Assembly (NCBI RefSeq): GCF_003286085.1
Contig: NW_020825317.1
Location: forward strand, 3,658,001 to 3,722,000
From: Drosophila persimilis
Lineage: Eukaryota; Arthropoda; Insecta; Diptera; Drosophilidae
DNA length: 64,000 bases
Reading direction: 5' to 3'
A model generated the notes under the pieces. It made no database searches and was not told the DNA's origin. It saw only the letters and a program-made list of their open reading frames with translations. The stretch's first letter is position 1. Each line of letters begins with the position of its first letter. This document shows positions 48,201 to 58,250 of the stretch, one piece after another. The translations under genes were made by a program, and so were the position numbers.

Positions 48201-48516
48201 AGAGCGCTCCAATGCTCTGGACAGCTTCGAGGAGTACAACCACCGCGACGGCCTGCAGCAGCAGCTGTGCCTGGCCATCGTCCACCTCCTGGCCCTGGCG
48301 CTACCCATCGATCTGCCCGCCTGTCATGAGGACCTCGAGCATTGCGTCGACGTAGTGGTACCCAATTGGAGGCGCGTCGCCTACCGCATGATTCCCGAGC
48401 AGTCAGCGCCGCTGTTCACCTGCAGTCCGCTGCTTGAGCAACGCCTCCATTCCACAGCCATCACGCAGCGTCCTGCCCTGAACTTCATAGTGAAGACCCT
48501 GCGTCTGGACCCATAG
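45259..48516 (+). CDS. HEATR6: HEAT-repeat protein, HEATR6 orthologue
   Basis: This is a single exon of 1,085 codons. The ATG at 45259 is chosen because the open frame continues upstream to 45190 only through the core-promoter motifs. HEAT repeats run along the protein. Matches to human HEATR6 include LYGYW, RAFTPFSV-type FTPFSVSLARS, MAVRIKAAWALGNISDALLA, DKVRANAVRALGNLL and VKWNACYAIGSL. A Gln/Glu/His-rich linker (DHEQKHGQGQKQRQEQ) and a basic KRNKVRKVRPRQKQK stretch are low-complexity inserts. No enzymatic residues are expected; the family is probably a scaffold of unknown role. It is tandem with the PAQR gene and convergent with Rbf. AATAAA at 48555-48560 is 39 nt past the stop. Confidence 0.92.
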   Translation: MDGDREIQAHDGLLNVLNTLSTGGCSNKLPLDRVSLQEHRQLLHDIRRGAGEAHGITAEQVQQLLAEADKREYHDLLRAWLLWLNELILTRRLLLARPQLLVEWLLERAAQDSVVDELQLMHTLLKSLPGQHLQSFWPILSILSLPQDAEAALLLVMCQETVYVELAESEDPKLSQYLANNLLQPHYEGRWVSSQSEKLPLLLAHTLQLLQKIVSKNADYAEQHAPELMGCILAHLTYAACGENPAKLHVPRRVQPAQQAAAYGAEEEDQSNSSHNKSSSGGKRNKVRKVRPRQKQKNGPSGDAAHSIPQERLLLLSNIDYGCLTGDTEACTLSDSEAQQAAPKALRQQQASVRISALHLMSALTKQLPRRSLYGYWHVIFPSDEGSQTHHLLHLAKNDANSRCRALALQLAGQLLYGSKGYLSQAHSRGPCTFTPFSVSLARSVMTVYRSLTSILDREYAPPVLTQCLKCLAILVQATPFDHLEMGFVYEFVLPVKRLAKTGGNTPVTVAALLVMEMLVATPRLTQEMACAVGLCPSQRMEVQLEGLHLQHNEEQEREHLLELCDSEAEEENEHDHEQKHGQGQKQRQEQVDPPKRLTEQPSIPRNSWLLRMVLRYLNCPTTEPPLRLECYQVLLAMTTHIGLLRKEQAHLGRVIASGLMYANADVRLHAARCLDSMGYQMGRALPEPSDRDLELSFWLGLLPHIFAAFCAEAAPGPLKCALCDSLSNIGAVTFEDLPTGLRRSLVTFLSGCSSDDAEEPLVRAAALRALAVFAHHPSLKANLVFVENVAELTLRLTSDTQMAVRIKAAWALGNISDALLAGGSGNSERVYDELLDRLIQTATKCCSDHDKVRANAVRALGNLLQLQLQLLAVQRPDVAQEKTQAQTAIIKLLDCMRTAGGAKVKWNACYAIGSLVKHRAFFSGNAGLGDLLFPSLCQLIVQHANFKVRINATAVLLQVEQRADFGFHFTLVWRSLLQALERSNALDSFEEYNHRDGLQQQLCLAIVHLLALALPIDLPACHEDLEHCVDVVVPNWRRVAYRMIPEQSAPLFTCSPLLEQRLHSTAITQRPALNFIVKTLRLDP

Positions 48517-48554
48517 GACTTATGCCGTCTACAAAGTTCCCCGTCATGTTCCCC

Positions 48555-48597
48555 AATAAAGTCACGCTTTGAATGCAATATTCTGGAGAGTTTTATT
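48555..48597. terminator. Facing poly(A) signals of HEATR6 (+) and Rbf (-)
   Basis: AATAAA is at 48555-48560 on plus; TTTATT at 48592-48597 is AATAAA on minus. The Rbf 3' UTR would then be about 1.4 kb and overlap the HEATR6 end. Confidence 0.5.
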
Positions 48598-48676
48598 CCC
48601 CCCAAGAAGAACGCAGATGATAGCAATATCGATTTCTATAAAGTGTATTTCTATATATTTTGTATAATCGTATATA

Positions 48677-48859
48677 ATGTGGACCTTCTTAAATCTCTTT
48701 ATCAGCGACAAGAGCGCCTGCCTATCGCTCCGCCTGTTCGAAAAAAAGTCTAAAGGCCTGAACTTAAAAGATGTTCCGATGGTTCTGAAAGCTCTTTATG
48801 TGTCGAACAATGTGTGTTGTTGCGCGAATGACTTGCTCAATAATTGGGCAAAATGGTAA
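48677..48859 (+). CDS. Small 60-aa open frame (unrecognised, antisense to the Rbf 3' UTR)
   Basis: ATG at 48677 opens 60 codons: MWTFLNLFISDKSACLSLRL, FEKKSKGLNLKDVPMVLKAL and a cysteine cluster VCCCANDLLNNWAKW. I do not recognise it. The composition looks protein-like, but chance is possible in A/T-rich UTR DNA. Confidence 0.25.
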   Translation: MWTFLNLFISDKSACLSLRLFEKKSKGLNLKDVPMVLKALYVSNNVCCCANDLLNNWAKW

Positions 48860-49982
48860 CCCTACCCCATGCTAGGATAGTACTCCCCCCCACCCCTCAC
48901 CGCGCCATGAAATTTAAAAATTTTAAATAAAAACAGAATAAGGCAGAAAGTCCCTAAACTAACGAAAAAATCGTAGGCAAATCATGGAGATCTAATTGGA
49001 GTCTAGTTTGTTTTGTAAACTGCTTAATGGATTTTTAGATATCTATACATCCCTTGGCTCCTTTATTGCACAAAATGAGAGCGATCATGAAAAGAAGCCC
49101 AAAAATAGCTACAGACCATCGTATTGATTCTTTTCATGGAATAATTTATGCCATTCTGTGGTAAAATATTTGAAAAAGGTACGTGAAACGGACTCGTGAA
49201 ACACGGTAAAATGTAGATATTGCAATAGACAAGAGATAGACTGATGCTTTAAAATGGTCATTGCACACACTAGGGGGGATATACATAGTAGGGGGAATAG
49301 AATATAGGAATTGTTAGTGGGTGAAAAAGTTTATATATTAATTTAATGCTTTTGTAAAGTGCCACCAAAGTAATTAAAAATGTCACATAGGATCTAATAT
49401 CTAGAACGTAGAGATAAAAAAAAGCTCTAAGTTGTTGATCGGTGCTATAGTACAAATTCTGCCAAATGATTTGTGGCACTATATAAAACAATTGTGTCGC
49501 ACAATAAAAACAAATGATTGTGTGCGGTACATCCTCATCCTCTGTCCTATTCTGTGCACACAATACACTCAATTGTAGATGATGGAACCGAACCGAACAA
49601 AAACCCTCGCAAAACCACATACAAAAATGATACGTGATACAGACGCGGATGCGGATGCGTGGTTCGAATAAACTGCTTTAGCAGTAGCAGTAGCCAGTGC
49701 AAGAGTCTAAGAGATAATATGGATTTCTATGCTGAACGGATTTCTAAGCGGATTTCTATCGAGCATGGTGTAAAAGGGATGCTTACGATTGGGTTTTTTG
49801 TGTTTAAATTAACAAGTCAAACTAAAAAAAAATAAAAAACAATCATAAAATCGACCATAGCCGCTCAGGTCCTCTGGTCTCACCGCCAGCGCCTCGCCCC
49901 CATCGTCCTTCTAAACTAAAATCTAAGCTGCCCCCAGAGACCCGGTGTCTATCTATGTCTCGTTTGAATCCGTCTACTTCTT
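48860..49982. other. Probable Rbf 3' UTR / intergenic
   Basis: A/T-rich DNA with no supported gene. If the minus-strand poly(A) signal at 48592 is used, all of it is Rbf 3' UTR. Confidence 0.5.
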
Positions 49983-52900
49983 CTACTTGGGATCCCGCGG
50001 CTCGCTCTCCCGATCGTCCATCACCGCCTTTATCTGGCTGAGGTGTGTTGGCAGATTGATGCGCTTCGTCTCGAGTTGGCCCAGGCCGGGCTCATCTCCG
50101 AAGCTGAGCATGCGCTTGCCCCCGCGCACCTTCTCGTTCATCAGTTGCAGATCCTACAGGAAGGACATTTGGAACAGATGAGCCACAGATGGTAAGAGGC
50201 AGGAGAGGCACGCGGCCACAGGTCACAGGTCGAATGGTTACCTTAGCGGGGCTGCGATAGAACTCGTAGACCATCTGATTCGGCGACTGTTGGATCTCGT
50301 TCTTGGGCATTTGCGTGACATACAGCGAGTGATTCTGCGTGACCTTCTTCGGCTGGGCGGCCCGCTCCGAGGGATGGGGTGAAAGCAGTAGATCGGCGGC
50401 CTTTATCTTGCAGCCGGTCACGTCCGGAGTCATATTCAGGTAGTCGATCGCAAACTGCTTCATCAGCGGCACATACTTGTGGTTATAGAAGTATATAATG
50501 TCCGTCACCTTCGGCTGCCCATCGTCGTTGAGGTCGAAGAGCACCTCGCGATAGACGCTGTTCACCGCCTGCGGTTGATTGCGATAGGCGCGCATAATGT
50601 CGCTGAATTTTGGATCCTCTAGTTTCGATACCTGTGGGAGGGATGCCATGAGAAAAATATGAAAAATGGTTTACAACTGCATTAGGGCAGGACAGAGCAG
50701 GGAAATGCCAATGTGGTCAAAGTGGCATAGCATTTGAGCCCTTATGTACTTATGTAAGCGCATCAATTAGAGAGAGATAGAGCGCGCACTCACCCTTATG
50801 TAAATATATATTGCACACATGATAATTTGGTCGAGATGGCGGTCCTTCATGAGGTCTGTTTTTTGTGTGATTGAGTGCTCGAAAATGTGCCAGATGCGCT
50901 CAGGCGCCTTGTCGATCAGAATCAGTTCAGAGCAGAGCTTCTGGATGCGCAGCCAGCCGAGGAGGTAGACCTTGCGCAGAAAGATCTGCAGGGCGCCGGC
51001 GGTGCGGTCGCAGTTCACGTCGTAGTGGGTGGGCAGCGGCTTAGGGGCGGTGGCGATCATGTCCCAGACGGGGGAGTTACTCGCCCAGGCCAGGCGCTCG
51101 AGGCAGGTCTCCTCGATCGAGTTGAGATGCTTAATGAGGTAGCGGTTGAGGCAGCCCTCGTGCGAGCCGTGTCGCACGACAATCTCGATGATCTTCTGAA
51201 ACTCAAAGGCACTAATACTGAAACACTCGAGCACCCAGGGGAACTTGAGCTCCGTCTTGTAGGCCTCCAGCACCAGCTCCACGCAGCAGGCCATAAGCGT
51301 GATGTTAAAGATGTCCAGCGAGATCTTCTGCACCAGCAGACGCTTGAGATCGAACTCGGGCTTGTTCTTGATTTCCGCCTGCAAGATCTGATCCAGCAGA
51401 TAGTAGTAGAAGGACTTGGCCAGTCGGAAGCGGCTTTTCGCCTCCCCCGACGGATATTTTGCGAGGAACTTAAGCTTGATGTCCTCGATGATTTTCAGCA
51501 GCTTGGCAATCACCTCATCGCCAGCTTGCCTGCAATGATACAGAACGATAAGCAACCGCATTCAAAGGCTGTCAGGATAGGAAACGCACTTGACATATTC
51601 CGTGGGCTCGGTGATGCGATCGAAGGCACTCAGCTGCTTCACATTGTTGGTGGCATTGAGAACGGGTTCGAACTTCTCACCGGCCATCGCCGGCTGGGCT
51701 GGCAGATCTTGTTTGCGTGTCAGCGGCGTGACCGGGGGTCTAAGGGCCTGGTCGTTCAGGTTGGTGTGATCGCTGGCGTCGTAGGCGCTCAGGATGCGCT
51801 CGTCGAACTCGCCCACGCTCAGCACGTACTGCTCGTAGCTGATGTTGAGCGACTTTAGGTTGCGCTCAAAGTTCTCGTTGGCCAAGAGGCCCAGCATGTT
51901 ATCTTTGTGGCCATAGATGGTCTGGAGAGGAATGGAGAGGCATGTTTATGACTTGATTGCGCTTGTTTCATTTTCTCTTCATCTGCCACTCACCATTGTC
52001 TGAAAGAAGCTGGACATGATCTCCCTGAAGGTGGTGGCCTTCATGGCCTTGGCCTCTTCAGTCATGTCGCAGAAGTAAGTCAGTATGCAGTGGGGATTCG
52101 CCTTGAAGTCCACCTCCGTCCAGTTGTTAGGCAGGCCGTCGAATTTAGGATTGATGAGATCAGTGCGCTTCTCGGCCAGCACATTGTTGTAGATCAGATC
52201 GATGCAGCAGATCATCAGATTGAAAGACGTGACCAGGTCAACTGTGGTGCTCGGCTTCTGGTTCTTGGCGCACAAAAACAGCCGCCAGCAAATGTCATCC
52301 AGTTTGATGTAGGAGCATTTGCCATTGGCGTGATTGGCATGCAGGGAACTGCAATTAGATCAGAAGATCATGGGATTACAGGGAGTACTCTTATTATAGA
52401 CATAGGCGACCGGCACTCACATATATTTCGAGTGACGTTTCTCGTTGGGCGGACAGTTGAAGATCTTGTCAAAGATGTTACGAAAGCGTTTGTACAGTGT
52501 GAATGTGATGCTGAACTTGCGATCCAGTACCTCGATCTCGTTGACAAACTCCTGCGGCAGGTTGGCCATGTCGCACCACTGCTTGATCTTGGTCTTGAAG
52601 TCGTAGATGCTGGAAAAACCATTACACAAACAGACACACACAAAGCGATGGATGATGTGATATCGATGGTTGAGAGAGAATTCAAAGGGACCTACCTCAT
52701 CTGGCAGCACCGCAGCAGATTGTTGAGGGATACGCAATTGCCGCGCACCACGGCATCCTGTCCAATCACCGTGGGCGTGCTCGACCGACGGCAGGCCGCA
52801 AAGAGACAGCAACAAAGCCACATCAAGGAGTCACCCTGTGAGATATCAGATTCAGATTGATGGCAAGAAAGGGGATCGATGAGAGCGGCGAACGGAACAA

Positions 52901-53094
52901 CTTACCTCCATGACGCAGCGCTGCCTCACATCAAGGTACATCGCCCAGCCGTCCTCCTCCGTCTGGCTGTCCATATTGAGTTCGCGGCACAGATTCGTGT
53001 ATTTGGCTTTCGTGATCTCCAGGGTGTCGTCGGTGACCACGGCCCCACTGACCACCTCGGCGCCCAGCTCCTGCTCTTGGCCGTCGTTGCTCAT
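49983..53094 (-). CDS. Rbf: Retinoblastoma-family protein Rbf (pocket protein)
   Basis: This repressor of E2F/DP controls S-phase entry. Eight exons (53094-52906, 52835-52696, 52609-52421, 52348-51994, 51921-51590, 51529-50794, 50631-50242, 50153-49983) join in frame to 833 aa, near the 845 aa of D. melanogaster from memory. Exons 2-4 hold the Rb N-terminal domain ([31 protein letters not shown]). Exon 5 has [12 protein letters not shown], as in p107/p130. Pocket A spans the exon 5/6 region and pocket B ends in [19 protein letters not shown]. The C-terminal part has an S-P-x-K CDK site (SPAK) at the exon 7/8 border. The promoter has an E2F consensus and a Motif 1-like word (53369-53394), so feedback by E2F is likely. 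Identity is secure. Confidence 0.96.
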
Positions 53095-53368
53095 CGTGCA
53101 CGGGTGCGTTTTCACTATTTTTGCTACACTAAACTTAAGTTTTCTTGGTTTTTGTTTGATTTTGTATTTTTTGTGGTTGCTGCTGCCGCCGCGGGGCGGG
53201 GGACGTGGGCAGGCAGCGAAGGCAGATTTCCGCACTTTTGTAGTCTGTTTTGGCGCCTGCTGATGCTCGCTGATGTTCGGCTGGGTTGGCAAACCGTGTT
53301 CCTATTATATCTACAGTGTCCAGGGCATGCACTTTCCGCGCCGCACCTAATTTTTTTATTGAGTAAAA

Positions 53369-53394
53369 GGCGGGAAAGTAACAAAGTGTGACCG
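53369..53394 (-). promoter_or_regulatory. Rbf: Rbf promoter: E2F site next to Motif 1-like word
   Basis: On the minus strand CGGTCACACT (53394-53385) matches Motif 1 except its last base, and TTTCCCGCC (53377-53369) fits the E2F consensus TTTSSCGC. Both lie about 275-300 bp upstream of the ATG. A DRE-like AATCGATAA lies at 53473-53481. Confidence 0.65.
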
Positions 53395-53564
53395 CGGATT
53401 TATTGAATGCAGTATGTGTGTGCAGCAGTGTTACCGTATAAAAATAGTCGCACCCATGCAATGAAATACTGAAATCGATAAAAGTTATTTCTCAGCTTAT
53501 TTGTTGCACGATACAAAAATTTTAAATATTCGTCGATTTCTCGTTTTCTCATGCGAATGCAAAG

Positions 53565-53830
53565 AAAACGAGGGAGAACGTTGTTAGTTGTTGCTGCGAC
53601 CGCAACTCTACATTTATAACCGAAACACAGTCAGTATGGCTTTCCTCCGGCAGACGGCGCTGACATTAAATGACGAAGAGTGCGCGCGAGAGAGATAGAA
53701 AATCAGTCAGAACGTGTCGTCGGTCGTTGTGCAGCCACAGCAAATTGATTTGTTCCTTTTGGCTATAAAAATGATACGATCTGATCCAGGTTCGGCAAAC
53801 TGGTAAGAATACTATTATCTGAAGATAGCG
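53565..53830 (-). mobile_element. Diverged 3'-terminal fragment of the same DINE-1-like element
   Basis: Read on the minus strand, this matches the last ~270 bp of the elements at 16097 and 28131. Shared blocks include CCTGGATCAGATC, TTTTTATAGCCAAAAGGAAC, CAAATCAATTTG, GACTGATTTTCT, GTCTGCCGGAGGA and the CCCTCGTTTT end. It is older (many substitutions, subterminal repeat decayed) and 5'-truncated. It sits about 170 bp upstream of the Rbf promoter motifs. Confidence 0.8.
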
Positions 53831-54417
53831 AAAATGTGTGACCTTTGAGGACTTTGCTCACCAAATTAAATTAAATTTGTATTAAAGTACATAACATAGG
53901 ACTTTTGGATTTTTCGCTCTAGTTATGGGGCTAGAATGAACCCAGCAGATAATCTTTGTGGGATTCGCTTTCTTCTTGGTATTTAACGGGAATGTGTATG
54001 GAATGAATCAATAATTAGGCTTCATGTCGTAAAAGTTGGTTGGAAATTTCAATTTGTACATTTTTATTATCTAGAAATTGATTTTTTTTTGTCAGCTGCT
54101 TTCTAAATCTAAAATAACAGATCAAAAAATATTTTTCTGAAATTTATGTCAGCTTCGAAAGTTCGGATGTAGTCAAGGACTGGAGATCGACGTCAAGGGC
54201 CGGAATGCTTAAGGAAGACGCCCTCAGCGGCGATCGACCAGCATCGGAGGAAGCAGAAAGGAAGTTTATTTCTCGTTATATATCGTATTTAAAAATTGTT
54301 TAAAGTTTTCAATTTTAAATTTGAGTTTGTGCCGTCTCTTACTTATTAATTTATTGAATATGTCACTAAATAAACAAAGTTTTATTTGTCGAGAGCAGCG
54401 TATCACTGACACGACTC
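53831..54417. other. Region between the Rbf-side DINE-1 fragment and the next gene
   Basis: Mostly A/T-rich DNA. A plus-strand frame without ATG start (about 54120-54302) is described in the findings. The poly(A) signal of the 54418 gene (minus strand) is at 54381-54386. Confidence 0.5.
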
Positions 54418-55860
54418 CTACGCATGACTGCAACTTGGTTCCTCTGTCTCTGGAATGGCTCCGCGATCTAGCGCCTGCAGCGTGTCGCGCCCCACAGAAA
54501 GGGTCAGGGATGCTCCAGACGTCTGCTCCTTTTTTTGGACATCACGTTGAGTTCCACTCGCTTGATGCTTAGGTGTAGGCTTAACCACCGTCACGCTATC
54601 TGCCGAGTTGAATTCGCATAGAGGCTCGTGAACTATCGGAAGACAATGGACGACGCGTCTTCTCTGACAAGCTGCCTCGTTCTTCATGAGAAACGTTACT
54701 GAGACTGCTCCTGCTCCTAGCCTGGGATGACATTCTGGCAATTGAGTGGCTGTGGAGACGCTCTTCTCCTGCTGGAACATGCGCGGCAACTGTTCAGCGA
54801 GGGACTCCAATTTTTTGGTCAGCTTCTCGGCTGTCACCTTAACCCGTTCCCGCATGTGCTGCTGGACCTCGTCCAAAGTGGTGGCTGTCGTTGGTGGCTG
54901 GTGGTTGATCGATCCCCCAATCGTATCGCCAATCATCTCTGTAGTGATGGAATTGGGTCCCAGTTCCTTCAAAGAGTCGTCTGTTTCAAACATTTTACAA
55001 GCAGACTCACACGGCTCTTGGGTATCTAGATCGTCTAGCATATTCTTCGCTTCAAACTCTTCCTCCAGATGATTGAACTCTATCGATTGTTGTATGGAAG
55101 CCCCGGATATTTCATAAATCAGCTCCGTACGGACGTGGACAGTGGTTTGGCTGCAGGGCATATCAATCGGGTCTACGCGAGATAGAAATGGTGGGAGTGA
55201 AGAATACATGGACTCCTCCAAATTGATGGAGCTCAGCTCTGTGTCGCTTTGTTCTGACTTTGTCTCTAGGAGATTCTTCGGCCCTAGAATCTCGATCATG
55301 GCCGGAACCGGACGAGGCTCCAGGTTAATAAAGTTGTTCGGTGGGGACTGTCCACGCCTCCAGAGAACCTTCATTTCCCTGTCAGTGTTTTCCAGCGGCT
55401 CCGTGAAATTTTCCGGTAAACTCTTCTTGAGCATAGTGGACGTAACCAAATTGGTCATCTTTTGGCGACGCTTCAGCGAGGAGTGCGGCTGCACTTTTCG
55501 GGGAGATGACCGATAAAAGATCTTGTGCCGCAACCAGGGCCCACCCGTTAGGGGATCCACATCCACGATGGTGGCCCTGACAAAGTCCTCCGAAGGCTTC
55601 TTCCCCGATGGCTTGTGCGGTGTTGTTAATCTGTAACCTGACCGCGCAAATCGTACTGTTTAGCTGTTCAAAATTCTGCTTTTACTGTCCTTACTGTCCT
55701 GCTGGATCTTTACCAGGGAGAGGTCGAGAAGTGCCGGGGCCTGGCTTCCGGGACCCTCATACTCATCGCTAGGGGGCTCTATGAAAGGAATCAGTCGCTG
55801 GAAGTTCGGATTTGGACGGCCTACACCACACGACAGCTCGATGGACTCGCTAAAAAACAT
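54418..55860 (-). CDS. Unrecognised 461-aa protein with a predicted coiled coil
   Basis: I do not recognise this protein. Exon 1 (55860-55695) and exon 2 (55637-54418) join in phase 1 through a 57-bp intron (GACA|GTAAGG ... GGTCAG|GTTAC). It starts MFFSESIELSCGVGRPNPNF. It is rich in Ser, Glu and Thr with many SP/TP sites, and has a basic stretch KVQPHSSLKRRQKM. A likely coiled coil, LDEVQQHMRERVKVTAEKLT followed by KKLESLAEQLPRMF, lies near the last third. There is no signal peptide or helix, so a nuclear or cytoskeletal role is possible. A second GTAAAA donor lies 9 nt downstream of the chosen one. The minus-strand AATAAA at 54381-54386 lies 32 nt past the stop. Confidence 0.8.
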
Positions 55861-56099
55861 AGTATAGTTCCTTTCGGATGTGTATATTGAAATTTATGTG
55901 ATTTATGTATTCTTCAAAAAATTTGTTGCTTTGTTTTATTGTGCTTGATTCGATTCAGAACTGATCGATTCTGAAAGTCTCTCTTGATTTGGGACTGACA
56001 TATTTGGGTCTGAGATAGATCTCCCACACACACACACATTACATCCTTATAAATAAAAAAAAAATATACATATGTAGAAGGTTGTTTCTTCTCTTTGGT

Positions 56100-57049
56100 T
56101 CACTCTCGCCAGTCGCCGATGATCTGCGACGAGGGCACGAGCTCCAGGCGAGCGTTGGCCAGCTGGTCCGGCATTCCGAACCTGGAAATGGAAGTGACTG
56201 ATATAAGACCACCAAGAATCGTGGGGAAGGATCCACACGAGGCGAAACCTACCTGGCATGGAAGGGAGACACTGGCGCAGGCTGTGGGGCTGCCTGGGCC
56301 ACCCTGGGGCTGGGCTTCACGCGGTTCCTGGCCGGCGAGGTGCCCGCTTCGATGCTGTCCAGCGTATTCCGCACTACGATCTGCTGCTGCTGCTGTTGCT
56401 GGCGACGAGACGAGGGGGCGCGTGGCGCGGTCATCTGCATGAAGCGGAAGAGGCGGGGCATGGCCTCGCTGTCTGTTACATCATCGGTGACCAGGTCATC
56501 CCCGCCAGCAGCAGGAGCAACGGCATCGGGAGCGCGGGGAGTGAACATGGCCGCCAGCCGGACGGGGACAAAGGCCGGCAGTCGAACGGTAACTGGAGTA
56601 CCAGGTGCTAGCGGATTGGGAGCAGGCGCAAGCACTACTGGCCGTGGTGGTGGAGGCGGTGGAGGAGGAGGAGGCGGACGGGGTCGCCTTGGTGGTGCCG
56701 GCGTTGTGGTGGTTTCCAGTGGCTCTGGCACTGGGCTGGTGGCCACTTCCTGCTCTACCTCTCGCCAAGCGTCCAGCAGGGTCACCAGCTCATCCTTGCT
56801 CATGTGTCCCAGACCAATCGGATTGTAGGCCCACTCCCCGACAATCGGTGTCACGCTGTTCCAGCCGGCTGATGTAAGGGGAGCCAGGTGACCGATGGAG
56901 CCGAAGGAAGCGAGCGAATCCAAAGCGGGTGACCCACCGAAGAGAGAGCTCCGCTGAGGACGCGTGAGGAGATTCTGCTGGCCAGCAATGGCTCCCACTA
57001 AATGCAGGAGACAGAGTACCGCTACCGCTAAATTTATTGTTGTGGACAT
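56100..57049 (-). CDS. Unrecognised secreted proline-rich protein, 292 aa
   Basis: Exon 1 (57049-56253) and exon 2 (56181-56100) join in phase 2 across a 71-bp intron. A signal peptide is clear: MSTTINLAVAVLCLLHLVGA then IAGQQ. The middle has WNSVTPIVGEWAYNPIGLGH, an acidic DAWREVEQE segment, a polyproline run of about eleven residues, a Pro/Ala-rich stretch and a polyglutamine run (RRQQQQQQQ). The end reads FGMPDQLANARLELVPSSQI, then IGDWRE. A TATA box sits upstream, unlike the housekeeping neighbours, so tissue- or stage-specific expression is likely. It could be a matrix, cuticle or eggshell component; that is a guess from composition only. Confidence 0.82.
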
Positions 57050-57092
57050 GGCGATTGTCGACCGTTTGTTTGTCCATGGGGAGGAGCTGGCG

Positions 57093-57101
57093 CTTTTTAT
57101 A
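57093..57101 (-). promoter_or_regulatory. TATA box of the secreted proline-rich gene
   Basis: TATAAAAAG on the minus strand lies about 45 bp upstream of the ATG at 57049, giving a predicted start of transcription near 57065 and a very short 5' UTR. Confidence 0.65.
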
Positions 57102-57700
57102 GTAGCTGTCTGTCCGGAACATGGAAAGCGGAAGCGTGTGGAAGGCGGCTAACGAACGGAAGTGCACGCACCTTGGCGGTGGGTGAGCATCGAACATCGA
57201 AAATTGAACAGGTTCCCCAGCAGCCCATAGCAAATGGTCACTCTAATTGAAACACGAGTACGCACAACTACAAGGCGGCCAAGTACTCGAACTCAAACCC
57301 ACCCAGTCCCTGGTCTGGTTTTTGGCCTGTGGCTGCGAACTACTTTTCCTTTTCGACTCTTCTCCATGCTTGTTCAGACAGGGGCCCAGACCGAGGCCAG
57401 GCGAAACGAAGTGAAACCAGTTGGGCGAATTGTCACACGGCTGGCTACTTTGGTCGCCGAGTTTTGCGCCTATATTCGCCTGACCGCATAGAGGAAGCAT
57501 TTGAAAAATGCGTTCATGTGCATTTCCTTCATGCCTGGTCAGCGGGGGAAGTTATGGAAGCAGTGGGAAGATGGGAGTTGCGTAACTATCTTTAGGCGAA
57601 ACTCGTTTCAACGAGTTTGATCAGGGTACTGATCTTCATGAAGCTCCATTGATCTTCACCGGAGGGAAATTCGAGTTTAAAATTAACCGCCAAAGCACGG

Positions 57701-57760
57701 TATCGATAGATGACCAAGAACTATCGTCCATTTGAGATCTCCACTGAACGAGTGTGACCA
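57701..57760 (+). promoter_or_regulatory. Sec22: Sec22 promoter candidates: DRE and Motif 1-like word
   Basis: A perfect TATCGATA lies at 57701-57708, and AGTGTGACCA at 57751-57760 is a reversed Motif 1-like word. The Sec22 ATG is about 500 bp further on, implying a long 5' UTR or a 5' intron. Confidence 0.5.
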
Positions 57761-58250
57761 AATATTCCAGCTATCGTTGACACTGCTGACGTGTTTCCCT
57801 CTACAGGAAAAAACACGAATCGGATTTAGCGACCGCCCCTCGTCGCCCAACGTTGCAACATAGTTTTCACACAAACTAAAACGCAAGCAATGCCGACCCC
57901 CCATAGGAGACCAGTCACCTATTAGGCCACGACTCACGCATTCGTTCAGCGGACAACGAGACACTGGAGCGGTCACAGAAACAGGAACAGGCACAGGTAT
58001 GGGTATATATATATATATGAATATGGGAGCCAGAGAGAAACCGTTCGACATATGTAGCATATAAATTTCACAATATTACAGGCTGAATGAATTGTAGCTG
58101 GAGCTACAAACACTGTGACCACTACAACAACGGTGCGGAGCGGGACAAGGCATCGGAAAGTGAAGCCGTGTTCACAGAGCGAGAGCGCTAAGCTGAAACA
58201 ACACACCGAGCGACCCAAGTCCACGTAGCGAATGAGAAGGAGCCCTCAAC

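Noticed and set aside
49650..49680. GGTTCGAAT-like word considered as a tRNA T-loop
   Set aside because: No A box, no acceptor or anticodon stems could be drawn around it.
50875..51858. A 327-codon plus-strand open frame
   Set aside because: It is the antisense shadow of Rbf exons 5 and 6, where GC-rich third positions keep the opposite strand open.
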